Source: a virus. Taken from it: a stretch of 41,520 nt of DNA. The stretch is taken from positions 1-41,520 of the IMG/VR virus record IMGVR_UViG_3300042539_000316. The stretch is one strand, 5' to 3'. Below the pieces are notes generated by a model. The model saw nothing but the letters and a program-made list of their open reading frames with translations. It ran no database searches and was not told the DNA's origin. Position numbers and translations under genes: made by a program. Below, one piece after another: positions 1 through 6,104 of this stretch. How positions within the stretch are numbered: the stretch's first letter is position 1; the number at the start of each line of letters is the position of its first letter.

Positions 1-127
1 TGAGGCTTGTAAGCATCTGTCCATTCTCGAATTAGAGAGCGAATCGCTGCAGGTGTGGGGCTGCTCATGACGTAAACGTCCATGACATAGCGCTTTTGTG
101 TTCTGCGGTCGACTGCATAAGCTACTG
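1..127. repeat. Left copy of 127-bp end overlap
   Basis: These 127 bases are identical to 41394-41520. Both copies lie inside the terminase reading frame and joining them restores one uninterrupted gene. A 127-base overlap is the usual signature of a de Bruijn assembler with k=127 closing a circle, so it most likely reflects a circular or circularly permuted map and not a biological terminal repeat. Confidence 0.93.
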
Positions 128-1397
128 CTGCGGTATCACCAGACATGGCAGGGTCAATACCGATAACTCGATAGAAGTTCTGCGGTGAATCTGGATGACC
201 AGCAGCGCCTGCAACCAGCGCACCCGATTTTCTCATTCCGTTTACTGCGCCTCTGACGCACATCGGGTCGAAGATTGCATTCTCTGCTATATCGAGGTTC
301 TGGTAGACCAAAGACCATTTGGATGGACCAGCCTCATTACGGACCGCGGTTAGACGCGGTCCTGTCCATCGGTCAAAGTTTCCATTCTCGTCTGGGATAT
401 CATCCTCAACGAGAGGTTGCTCTGATTTAGCCCAAAGAGTTTTCCAATCCTTTGGGTCATCTGCGTATTCTAATACGGCAGGCATGGACAAGTATGACCA
501 CGGTACGATTCCGTCCGTGTAATGTTGTGGGTTTCGTAGTTCTTTATATAGGTCGACTGCTGAAACGCGAGTACCAACGACAAGAAGCTGCCCTCCACCT
601 GGTGGAAGACGGCTGGCAACTTCTTGGCGAATCCACTCCTGTTGCTTCGCCCACTCTGCTGAGTTGGATAACGTAACAACGTCGTCAAGTACGATTAAAT
701 CAGCACGTGCTCCGTAGACTTGACCGCCCATACCGATAGCTTCAATGGTTGGGTCTTTGGCATCTGACTCGCGGACATCCGCTCCCAGATAAACTTTATT
801 TGCCGACCACATGTCGGCGGTAGCTTTATACCCATCGGTAGGACCAAAGCCTGCTTGTAGGTCAGCGTAGCGAGGATGGGTCAGGCGTTGCTTGATAGCG
901 TAGAGAAACTTCTTTGCCTGCTCTTGGGTTTTAGAAATAACGATGACATTGATGTTGGGATTTTTAACTACGCGATAGGTAACGTAGTTAATCGTGATGG
1001 TCATGGTCTTGGCATGGTTTGGTGGAACATTTACCAAGAGGCGGGACAAACCCGCCGACCCTTTTTCGTAAGTCATCGCTGGGTGTATCCAGCGGGGTTC
1101 CTTACCTTCCAACATATCGACCACGTTAAGCATGTGGTCCCAGACTTTAGCTCCCAGGTATTTCTCAGAAAAGCTCGCGAAGTCGTTTAGACCAGAGCGA
1201 GCTTCATCAGCCAGGTCAGAGGTTCTTAACCGAGCATTATCTATATAAGCAGAGAAGCCTTCGGCTTCTCGGCGTTGAGTGTCATACCAAGAACGAGAAC
1301 GACCAATAACCTTTAATGCATCGGTAATAGTCCGCCCTTGGCGGACCTGGTCTATTAGTTCTTTCCTGGCTTCTTCGGGGGTTAAATTTCTTTCCAA
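1..1397 (-). CDS. terL: Terminase large subunit, N-terminal part (gene continues across the contig junction)
   Basis: This is the ATPase motor that packages DNA into the capsid through the portal. The gene starts here with TTG at 1397 and continues at 41393-40901, giving 629 residues; the frame agrees across the junction. The segment carries a P-loop-like motif PPNHAKT (125-131), Walker B LIVLDDV (234-240), a GTR coupling motif near 275 and the first nuclease acidics D415 and D421 in GIDPAMSGD. Residues 5-45 look like the helix-turn-helix of small terminase subunits. TTG is chosen because AGGAGA lies just upstream, a TAG precedes it in frame, and the nearby ATG (1404) leads to an immediate stop. 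It heads the late operon. Product assignment is confident. Confidence 0.93.
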   Translation of the reverse strand, partial: MERNLTPEEARKELIDQVRQGRTITDALKVIGRSRSWYDTQRREAEGFSAYIDNARLRTSDLADEARSGLNDFASFSEKYLGAKVWDHMLNVVDMLEGKEPRWIHPAMTYEKGSAGLSRLLVNVPPNHAKTMTITINYVTYRVVKNPNINVIVISKTQEQAKKFLYAIKQRLTHPRYADLQAGFGPTDGYKATADMWSANKVYLGADVRESDAKDPTIEAIGMGGQVYGARADLIVLDDVVTLSNSAEWAKQQEWIRQEVASRLPPGGGQLLVVGTRVSAVDLYKELRNPQHYTDGIVPWSYLSMPAVLEYADDPKDWKTLWAKSEQPLVEDDIPDENGNFDRWTGPRLTAVRNEAGPSKWSLVYQNLDIAENAIFDPMCVRGAVNGMRKSGALVAGAAGHPDSPQNFYRVIGIDPAMSGDTAAVAYAVDRRTQKRYVMDVYVMSSPTPAAIRSLIREWTDAYKP

Positions 1398-1410
1398 GTC
1401 ATCTCCTGTA

Positions 1411-1428
1411 CCTGTAGAGGTCTACAGG
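1411..1428. promoter_or_regulatory. Perfect inverted repeat just upstream of terL start
   Basis: CCTGTAGA and TCTACAGG are separated by GG, giving an 8-bp perfect stem or an 18-bp operator-like palindrome. It abuts the terL Shine-Dalgarno (about 1402-1409) on the upstream side. It could be an operator, a translational control hairpin or part of a packaging signal. The sequence does not decide between these. Confidence 0.5.
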
Positions 1429-1471
1429 GGGATAGACAAAGGTATCCCCACCAAAGCTTAAAGGTTTTATT

Positions 1472-1492
1472 AGGCAGGCAGAAAGCCTGCCT
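1472..1492. other. 8-bp perfect hairpin in the terL leader
   Basis: AGGCAGGC, loop AGAAA, GCCTGCCT. In the leftward transcript it is followed by AATAAAACC, not a U-run, so it is a poor intrinsic terminator. It is more likely a structured leader element or part of the packaging region. Confidence 0.45.
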
Positions 1493-1697
1493 TCTACGGC
1501 TTCGTGGAACTCAGCCGTTACACTTATATAGGGGGCTAGAGCTTCGGCGTGTTTCAAGAGGCAAATCAAACTTTTTTTCTTGGTATAACAAAAGTGCTGG
1601 TCAGAGCTGGTTTTCTGGTGAAAATATTTTGGTTGATAGTGGGGGGATAGGGGGGGGCGTGAGTTAAAAAGGGTGGGGTAGCCTAGGGCGCGAGCAC

Positions 1698-1728
1698 AAA
1701 AAAAGGGGCAGAGGTCGCCCCCTGCCCC
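1698..1728 (-). terminator. Intrinsic terminator after the 88-codon gene
   Basis: Read leftward, GGGGCAG and CTGCCCC form a GC-rich stem, with further pairing possible in the loop, followed by seven T. It lies about 70 bp beyond the stop of the 88-codon gene, so that gene should form its own short transcript separate from terL. Confidence 0.8.
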
Positions 1729-1747
1729 ACGAAAATCCACGCTCAAC

Positions 1748-1775
1748 TTGACAAAATGCACCATTGTATGCTAAT
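1748..1775 (+). promoter_or_regulatory. Candidate rightward sigma-70-type promoter
   Basis: A consensus TTGACA (1748-1753) is followed after 16 bp by GCTAAT (1770-1775). A transcript from here would run antisense through the 88-codon gene towards the early block. The -10 match is moderate. Confidence 0.45.
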
Positions 1776-1776
1776 G

Positions 1777-1788
1777 ACGCACGTGCGT
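1777..1788. promoter_or_regulatory. Perfect 12-bp palindrome at the candidate start site
   Basis: ACGCACGTGCGT is its own reverse complement. It sits directly after the -10 of the candidate rightward promoter and 11 bp beyond the stop of the leftward gene. The position fits an operator that blocks the rightward start. Confidence 0.45.
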
Positions 1789-1799
1789 GAGTCGACTAT

Positions 1800-2066
1800 C
1801 TACCTAACGCGCTTAGTGATAATCCGTCCACTGTTTACCACTATCGCGAGCACTGTCTGCCCGTATTCGTCCGCGACATCAAGCACGATACCGACTGAAC
1901 CATTCTTCAACTTAACCAAGTCCCCATGCCCAGCCATACGCGATGGCGTAAGTTCGAAATCAGGCACGTGGTCGAGGTGGGGAATTCCATACGCTTGCTT
2001 AACTGCTTGAATCTCATCTGACACGTTCACGAGTAGGTCGTGAGAGTCCCAAAAGGTTTCCTTCAT
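1800..2066 (-). CDS. Hypothetical protein, possible KOW/SH3-like domain
   Basis: Encodes 88 residues of unknown function. The second half contains GDLVKLKNGSVGIVLDV followed by further short strands, a pattern like the small SH3/KOW barrels found in some phage proteins; this is inference. It is a monocistronic leftward unit with a consensus promoter at 2107-2136, a Shine-Dalgarno GAGAGG and its own terminator. Its isolation in the control region would fit an early regulator, but it has no obvious helix-turn-helix. Confidence 0.72.
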   Translation of the reverse strand: MKETFWDSHDLLVNVSDEIQAVKQAYGIPHLDHVPDFELTPSRMAGHGDLVKLKNGSVGIVLDVADEYGQTVLAIVVNSGRIITKRVR

Positions 2067-2106
2067 AACTGCCTCTCTGTCGCTGAACCATTCAGCAACG
2101 AGGAGA

Positions 2107-2136
2107 ATTATCCCATGAACTGCCCCACATTGTCAA
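2107..2136 (-). promoter_or_regulatory. Strong leftward promoter for the 88-codon gene
   Basis: Read leftward, TTGACA (complement of 2131-2136) is followed after 18 bp by GATAAT (complement of 2107-2112). The expected start is near 2100, about 35 bp before the ATG. This is the best housekeeping-type promoter seen in the window. Confidence 0.75.
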
Positions 2137-2174
2137 ATTCAGCCCGATGGCTGAGCGTGATTACGGCGTGTCTT

Positions 2175-2256
2175 CACATGATTACACATGACATGACACA
2201 TGACATACGAAACACATGACATGACATACACGCGACATGTGTAATAGGCACATGAC
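2175..2256. repeat. Array of CATGA(C) repeats, iteron-like
   Basis: Seven CATGA copies start at 2177, 2187, 2192, 2199, 2215, 2220 and 2251; two larger blocks, ACACATGACATGACA, start at 2184 and 2212. A palindromic ACATGT lies at 2235-2240. Tightly spaced direct repeats between divergent units suggest either binding sites for a phage regulator or replication-origin iterons. No AT-rich unwinding stretch is obvious. Confidence 0.6.
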
Positions 2257-2257
2257 G

Positions 2258-2289
2258 GATGGGCTATACGTAGGTCGCAGATGGGCTAT
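2258..2289 (+). repeat. Direct repeat GATGGGCTAT, 22-bp period
   Basis: GATGGGCTAT occurs at 2258-2267 and 2280-2289, immediately after the CATGA array. The 22-bp spacing is about two helical turns, so both copies face the same side of DNA. This is consistent with a regulator site controlling the early block. Confidence 0.5.
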
Positions 2290-2325
2290 TGATAGCTCGC
2301 ACGTATGTATTTCTTTTCATTGAAT

Positions 2326-2344
2326 AGCAAATCAAAGATTTGCT
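2326..2344 (+). promoter_or_regulatory. Early-block hairpin, copy 1
   Basis: AGCAAATC, loop AAA, GATTTGCT forms an 8-bp perfect stem 50 bases upstream of the first early gene. It is one of three near-identical hairpins in the early block (others at 4430-4448 and 5811-5828). Confidence 0.55.
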
Positions 2345-2394
2345 TAGATAAGTGTCGCCGAAACGGAAACTCCGAGAGGCAGAAAGGAACCACC

Positions 2395-2640
2395 ATGAGA
2401 AAAGTAGCAACCGAAACCCTAAGCGGTGTCGTGAAAAACGGCACTGTTCACATCTCCAAGGCAGACGACAAGCGCGTCTTCGCCAAGGTTCGTATCACTA
2501 CCAACACTGCCAAATCTTCGAAGAAGATTGAGCAGATTCTATCAGCAATGGGGCAATACCCAAACTTTGACAAGGTTCTCGCAGCCGTGCTCAAGGTTGA
2601 ACCAAACGCATACCTAACACTGAAAGGAGGTTCACGCTAA
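2395..2640 (+). CDS. Hypothetical early protein
   Basis: Encodes 81 residues and is the first gene of the rightward block. The start at 2395 is chosen because AGAAAGGA lies just upstream; a longer frame from 2305 would translate through the leader hairpin. The product is lysine-rich (MRKVATETLSG at its start) with no recognised domain. Its stop overlaps the next ATG (TAATG), so the two are coupled. Confidence 0.78.
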   Translation: MRKVATETLSGVVKNGTVHISKADDKRVFAKVRITTNTAKSSKKIEQILSAMGQYPNFDKVLAAVLKVEPNAYLTLKGGSR

Positions 2641-2816
2641 TGAGCAATGACCTAATCCTATCCATCCTGTTCCTCTGTTATACAGGAATGTGCCTCGGAA
2701 TCGGGGCTCTCGCTGGCATGATGCGACGCGACACAGAATGGCGCAGGCATCTCTTGATAGCAGACCAAAGGTCTGCTGATATAGACAAACACTGGGAAAC
2801 CACAGTTCGTGAGTAG
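2640..2816 (+). CDS. Small predicted membrane protein
   Basis: Encodes 58 residues. Residues 4-28 are hydrophobic (LILSILFLCYTGMCLGIG), followed by a positively charged MMRRD and a charged tail, as in a single-span inner-membrane protein with the tail in the cytoplasm. A strong AGGAGG precedes the ATG, which overlaps the upstream stop. Function unknown; superinfection exclusion or membrane remodelling is possible but unsupported. Confidence 0.65.
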   Translation: MSNDLILSILFLCYTGMCLGIGALAGMMRRDTEWRRHLLIADQRSADIDKHWETTVRE

Positions 2817-2892
2817 CCCAGACCAAACCTCGATGGAGGCAGTCATCACATGCGGTGATTGCCTCCGTCCCGACTGTAAAGGATGTGAATAA
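2809..2892 (+). CDS. Possible 27-residue zinc-knuckle peptide
   Basis: A short frame with GTG start overlaps the upstream gene by 8 bases and ends in CGDCLRPDCKGCE, whose two Cys pairs could bind one zinc ion. An in-frame ATG at 2833 would give 19 residues. The ribosome site is weak. It fills a gap between coupled genes; its reality is uncertain. Confidence 0.35.
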   Translation: MSSPDQTSMEAVITCGDCLRPDCKGCE

Positions 2893-2896
2893 TCTA

Positions 2897-3052
2897 ATGG
2901 CAACCATACCTGAACTAATCGAGCAGTTATACGAAGATAACTATTCGCACTTCGATTTCATCGACAACATGAACGGCGGAGATTGCGATTGTGTTATTCA
3001 TCTAGTGATGAACACACTTCAACACCACAACAACAAGGAGGCAACAGCATGA
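2897..3052 (+). CDS. Hypothetical early protein
   Basis: Encodes 51 residues, acidic at the N-terminus (MATIPELIEQLYEDNY) with a central GGDCDC and a histidine pair near the end. AAAGGA lies 13 bases upstream. The stop overlaps the next start as ATGA. An in-frame ATG at 2855 exists but has no better ribosome site. No domain recognised. Confidence 0.62.
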   Translation: MATIPELIEQLYEDNYSHFDFIDNMNGGDCDCVIHLVMNTLQHHNNKEATA

Positions 3053-3291
3053 TAGTAGCAACAGCAATCAAACTCCTACAGGAGTTAGACCCTAACAGCG
3101 TAATCGCAGGCAACTGGTATACGCAAGAGGACTTGGAAAAGTATGGCGTAGATGGTATTGAAACGCTCCCCGAAAAGGTGTGGGCGCAAGCAGTTAACAT
3201 CTTCGAGAACTACGAGTTCCAAGATATGTATTACGCACTAGAGCAGGCAATAGATGAAGCACAAAACCAACTAGCAAAGGAGAAAAAGTAA
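3049..3291 (+). CDS. Hypothetical early protein
   Basis: Encodes 80 mostly helical, acidic residues. The start at 3049 has AAGGAGG upstream and overlaps the previous stop (ATGA); the stop overlaps the next ATG (TAATG). No recognised domain. Confidence 0.75.
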   Translation: MIVATAIKLLQELDPNSVIAGNWYTQEDLEKYGVDGIETLPEKVWAQAVNIFENYEFQDMYYALEQAIDEAQNQLAKEKK

Positions 3292-3692
3292 TGGGGCAAT
3301 ACCATCACCTTGTCAATTATGACAAGAAAGAAGCCGTCTATCCCTACGAACTAGGGCTAGGCGCAAAGCAAGTCGAACAACTAGGTGCTTTCGAAGGCAC
3401 TATGGCAGACGCTCTCTATCTGCTAGTAATGACTAGCCCTAACGCTGGAGGTGGCGACCTGCCATTGACTAGCGTGTCTGGGCGATGGGCTGGCGACCGA
3501 GTCATGGTTGTCGGTGATTACACCGAAGACAATGACGTTCCATCTATCCCAAATGCAAGCCAACTCTATGGCATGGAATGCACTGACATAACTGAGAAGG
3601 TAGCAGAAGCGCTACAAGTAGCGTTCAACCGCAAAGTTCGGGATTCATTCTGGCATCCCGATTACATCGACAAGGAGGAAACCAATGCCTAA
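3291..3692 (+). CDS. Hypothetical protein of the MGQY-type phage/bacterial family
   Basis: Encodes 133 residues. The opening MGQYHHLVNYDKKE followed by YPYELG resembles a family of short proteins of unknown function found in many phages and bacteria, which begin MGQY and contain a DKKE motif. Good coupling on both sides (TAATG at the start, 8-bp overlap at the end) and AAGGAGAA upstream support translation. The family has no established role. Confidence 0.78.
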   Translation: MGQYHHLVNYDKKEAVYPYELGLGAKQVEQLGAFEGTMADALYLLVMTSPNAGGGDLPLTSVSGRWAGDRVMVVGDYTEDNDVPSIPNASQLYGMECTDITEKVAEALQVAFNRKVRDSFWHPDYIDKEETNA

Positions 3693-3903
3693 GTATCTCG
3701 TATGGCAGAAGCGCGAGTTCATGTTCTACCAAGAGGTAGAAGCAGACTCGAAAGAGAAAGCAATAGATGTTGCCTTCGAAGAAGGCGACTGGGAGCAAGA
3801 CCAAAACTATGCCGAGCATGAATACACAGTCGAGCTCGTGCCTAGCGAACTACAACCAGAGGTTGACGACCTCATCAAATCAGAGGAGGAAAGCAATGGG
3901 TAA
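3685..3903 (+). CDS. Small DpnD/PcfM-like protein
   Basis: Encodes 72 residues. A strand-rich start (MPKYLVWQKREFMFYQEVEA) is followed by DSKEKAIDVA and a closing acidic strand. This strand-helix-strand layout, with an 'ADSKEEA' signature, resembles the short DpnD/PcfM-type family of plasmids and phages, whose role is unknown. The protein at 5865-6104 has the same layout and may be a paralogue. AAGGAGG precedes the start. Confidence 0.72.
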   Translation: MPKYLVWQKREFMFYQEVEADSKEKAIDVAFEEGDWEQDQNYAEHEYTVELVPSELQPEVDDLIKSEEESNG

Positions 3904-4153
3904 TAACTTATCGCAAGACCTAGCCGAGAATGTCATTGACATTCGGCAATCAATCGCAATCCAATTGCGAAGCAATCACTATCCCCCAGTTCCACTTACC
4001 ATGGTGGAACCATGTATCGAAGCCATCTATGCATGCAGTGATGAGGATTACTACAAGAAAATAAAACTCCCAGAGGGAGTGAAGTGGCGTGGCAAGTTGA
4101 CAGCCCCTGCGTGGGCAATAGTTCAGAGCCATCACTTGGAGGCATGGCTATGA
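3896..4153 (+). CDS. Hypothetical early protein
   Basis: Encodes 85 residues. The start at 3896 overlaps the previous gene by 8 bases and has AGAGGAGG upstream; a longer frame from 3767 would lie entirely within that gene. Near the C-terminus is an aromatic-rich KWRGKLTAPAWAI. No domain recognised. Confidence 0.72.
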   Translation: MGNNLSQDLAENVIDIRQSIAIQLRSNHYPPVPLTMVEPCIEAIYACSDEDYYKKIKLPEGVKWRGKLTAPAWAIVQSHHLEAWL

Positions 4154-4416
4154 CAGACGTGACTCTATACAACTGGATAACAGTTGATGGTGTTGAGTGG
4201 GGTGTTCACCTATGGGGTGAACTCGAAGAGTATGAAGATGGAACACGACAAGTCGTGGACATCGAAGCGCGATACATACTGCCTGATGGCACGGAGGTGT
4301 CGGCTGATGATGAACCAGACGGCATACCAGATGACGTAGAAAACCTAGCCAGTGGTCTGCTTGACGACCCTCGCACCAGCGACGACATGCTAGAGCACGG
4401 CGCGATTCATAGATAG
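4150..4416 (+). CDS. Hypothetical acidic early protein
   Basis: Encodes 88 strongly acidic residues with tryptophan-rich strands near the start (NWITVDGVEWGVHLWG). The start at 4150 is preferred over 4144 because GGAGG is 7 bases before it and only 1 base before 4144; it also overlaps the upstream stop (ATGA). Small acidic early phage proteins can mimic DNA or inhibit host enzymes, but nothing here shows that. Confidence 0.74.
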   Translation: MTDVTLYNWITVDGVEWGVHLWGELEEYEDGTRQVVDIEARYILPDGTEVSADDEPDGIPDDVENLASGLLDDPRTSDDMLEHGAIHR

Positions 4417-4429
4417 CGCGTGTTCTTTT

Positions 4430-4448
4430 AGCACATCAAAGATGTGCT
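4430..4448 (+). promoter_or_regulatory. Early-block hairpin, copy 2
   Basis: AGCACATC, loop AAA, GATGTGCT, lying 32 bases before the next ATG. It is followed by TTATGAAT and an AACCAACC-GAAAGGAG leader. There is no U-tract, so it is unlikely to be a terminator. Confidence 0.55.
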
Positions 4449-4480
4449 TATGAATAGCCAACCAACCGAAAGGAGAAGCG

Positions 4481-4627
4481 ATGTATGAAGACAAGACAGT
4501 AGAAGAGTTGTATGCATTGGCTAACGATGCAGAAGACTTGGCTCATGGTTTGTTCGCTAAAGCCGTGAGCCTTCGGGCTGAAGCCAAACGCAAGCAACAG
4601 GCACTGATAGACGAAGGGAAATCATGA
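4481..4627 (+). CDS. Hypothetical early protein
   Basis: Encodes 48 residues predicted to form one or two helices, with alanines and alternating charge (ELYALANDAEDLAHG). GAAAGGAGAA lies upstream. The gene overlaps the Gp88-like gene by ATGA. It could be a partner of that protein; function unknown. Confidence 0.68.
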   Translation: MYEDKTVEELYALANDAEDLAHGLFAKAVSLRAEAKRKQQALIDEGKS

Positions 4628-5331
4628 CGAAACTCAAGCGGTCTAATGACCGCAAGGTAACCAACCTAGCAACACCGAATGGTAAGCGGTCAGCAATTGC
4701 TAACACGTTCGGTCTGCCAAGTGGCAAGCAATACTCATGCCCTTATGCAACTAGTATCTGCGAGAAGATTTGCTACGCAGGTAAGTTAGAGAAGATGTAT
4801 ACCTCAGTTCGTGAAGTCTTACTTCACAACTGGAATGCACTTCGCAACGCTAACAAGTATGACATGTGGGCAATGCTCGACACCATGCTTATCGAATTCA
4901 AAACTGAATGCGATACCAAAGGTATCGAGAAACTATTCCGTATCCACTGGGACGGCGACTTCTTCAACGCCGATTACACATGGGCATGGAAGATAGCAAT
5001 AGAAAATAATCCAGACATCCAGTTCTGGGTGTATACACGCAACCCTGACGCAGCTCGTGCGTTACGTAACATTCCCAACCTCTCGCTGTATTACTCTGCA
5101 GATGCAGAGAACTGGGAGTTCGCACCGCAAGGTGTGAAGGTTGCATACTTAGGCAACACCTTTGGTGATGCCAAGCAAGCCATGCTAGCAATGACAGGCA
5201 AGCCTGCTGCTGCATGTCCCGAACAACTCAAGCGCATCCCACTCATCTCCGAAAAGGGTGGAGCCTGTGCGGTATGCCGTCTATGTATAGATGGTAAGTC
5301 CGACATTCGATTCAGTATCTCAAAGAGATAG
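4624..5331 (+). CDS. Gp88-family protein, cysteine-rich
   Basis: Encodes 235 residues resembling the 'gene product 88' family of actinobacteriophages. Near the N-terminus is CPYATSICEKICYAGK (C39, C46, C50) and near the C-terminus a second cluster GGACAVCRLCIDGK, together suited to bind an iron-sulfur cluster or zinc. The central part has aromatic motifs (IHWDGDFFNADYTWAW, FWVYTRNPD) recalling TIM-barrel radical-enzyme folds. The biochemical role is unknown to me. Start couples to the upstream gene (ATGA). Confidence 0.82.
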   Translation: MTKLKRSNDRKVTNLATPNGKRSAIANTFGLPSGKQYSCPYATSICEKICYAGKLEKMYTSVREVLLHNWNALRNANKYDMWAMLDTMLIEFKTECDTKGIEKLFRIHWDGDFFNADYTWAWKIAIENNPDIQFWVYTRNPDAARALRNIPNLSLYYSADAENWEFAPQGVKVAYLGNTFGDAKQAMLAMTGKPAAACPEQLKRIPLISEKGGACAVCRLCIDGKSDIRFSISKR

Positions 5332-5339
5332 GAGTAAGT

Positions 5340-5651
5340 ATGGAAGCATCATTCTTAATAACGCAAGTAGAAACCACGCTGTCTAATTACACAAACCAAT
5401 ACCACCGCCCAGGTATGCAAGACCTTGCTATCTGGCAGGCACTCGACAGTTACTACTCACGACCAGATGACTGGGACATAGTGCTCACATCTACACGTGA
5501 AGAAGCCTTCGACCGCATGGTCAAGGACAACTGGTATGTAGATATGGGCAACCACTTCTTCGGTATCGATTACGAAACCACCGATGAACTAGTCCGCGAA
5601 TACCTCATCGATAACAAACTTGCTACTCGCACAGATGGTGATGAGGCATGA
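5340..5651 (+). CDS. Hypothetical early protein
   Basis: Encodes 103 residues, acidic, with regularly placed aromatics (YYSRPDDWD, NWYVDMGNHFFGIDY). AGGAGT is upstream. The stop overlaps the next ATG (ATGA). No domain recognised. Confidence 0.73.
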   Translation: MEASFLITQVETTLSNYTNQYHRPGMQDLAIWQALDSYYSRPDDWDIVLTSTREEAFDRMVKDNWYVDMGNHFFGIDYETTDELVREYLIDNKLATRTDGDEA

Positions 5652-5878
5652 GCGAACTAGTCACATCCAAATACACATTCGTCTGTGACCCAGATGAATG
5701 TGATGCTATGTTCGAAGTAACTACATCAGATGGGTTCGGATTCCCTTCAGGAATTACGAAACTCAAATGTCCATGTGGACGTGACACAACGTTCGTGTCC
5801 GCATCAATTAGCACATCTTTAGATGTGCAAAGATATAACCAACCCGACCAAAGGAGGCAAGACAATGGCACACTATGA
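5648..5878 (+). CDS. Hypothetical protein with possible zinc ribbon
   Basis: Encodes 76 residues. CDPDEC near residue 13 and CPCG near residue 41 form two Cys pairs, consistent with a small zinc ribbon. The last twenty or so residues are polar and are encoded by the third early hairpin and the ribosome site of the next gene, so they may be under RNA rather than protein constraint. Overlaps the next gene by 14 bases. Confidence 0.7.
   Translation: MSELVTSKYTFVCDPDECDAMFEVTTSDGFGFPSGITKLKCPCGRDTTFVSASISTSLDVQRYNQPDQRRQDNGTL
5811..5828 (+). promoter_or_regulatory. Early-block hairpin, copy 3
   Basis: GCACATC, loop TTTA, GATGTGC (or 8 bp with a TT loop), 36 bases before the next start. It has the same stem as copy 2 but lies inside the 3' end of a coding region. 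It is followed by AACCAACC and AAAGGAGG, as for copy 2. Confidence 0.55.
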
Positions 5879-6104
5879 TGTAACAGTTATAGTCGAGTTC
5901 AGTGGAGAAGTTCACGCTGACTCAAGAGAAGAAGCAGAGGAATACGCTTACTCAAATTGGAGCGCAGACAGTGGCGCTCAGATTCAGTATTACGGCGTAG
6001 TCAGCACGAAAGCAAAAGAAACCAACGAGGTAACCGAAGAGGTAGACAACTGCCCATCTGATGGTTGCCCAGATATCGAAGAAGAAGAGGAGGACGTAGC
6101 ATGA
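5865..6104 (+). CDS. Small DpnD/PcfM-like protein with acidic tail
   Basis: Encodes 79 residues. The first fifty follow the strand-helix-strand layout seen at 3685-3903, with 'HADSREEAEEYA' aligning with 'EADSKEKAIDVA' there. The tail adds a Cys pair (NCPSDGCPD) and a run of glutamates. The start at 5865 has GGAGG upstream; a frame from 5823 lacks one. Function unknown. Confidence 0.73.
   Translation: MAHYDVTVIVEFSGEVHADSREEAEEYAYSNWSADSGAQIQYYGVVSTKAKETNEVTEEVDNCPSDGCPDIEEEEEDVA

Larger units (their letters stand above)
1398..1799. other. Non-coding region before terL
   Basis: About 400 bases with no convincing gene. It holds the terL hairpins, a TATATAAG-like candidate -10 for leftward transcription (complement of 1523-1530) without a clear -35, long G-tracts (1641-1646, 1650-1657, 1671-1673, 1675-1678), the terminator at 1698-1728, and a rightward promoter-like sequence with a palindrome. 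A late promoter and the packaging start site are the likeliest contents. Confidence 0.55.
2067..2394. other. Divergent control region before the early block
   Basis: About 330 bases with no credible gene. It contains the leftward promoter, the CATGA array, the GATGGGCTAT repeats and the first early hairpin. A rightward reading frame is open from 2305, but the first gene has its Shine-Dalgarno just before 2395. No consensus rightward promoter is clear, so early transcription may depend on an activator. Confidence 0.55.

Noticed and set aside
1-127. Direct terminal repeat of the virion DNA
   Set aside because: Length equals a common assembly k-mer and the copies fall inside one gene; best explained by circular closure.
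1399-1764. 121-codon leftward open frame before terL
   Set aside because: It spans the G-tracts, terminator and terL leader hairpins, has no ribosome site and a composition unlike phage proteins; judged non-coding.
2175-2256. CRISPR array
   Set aside because: Units are 5-15 bp with almost no spacer; a CRISPR needs 24-40 bp repeats and regular unique spacers.
1398-2394. tRNA genes in the non-coding region
   Set aside because: No cloverleaf with a TTCGA-type T-loop and acceptor pairing was found by eye here or in other gaps; a tRNA search program would settle it.
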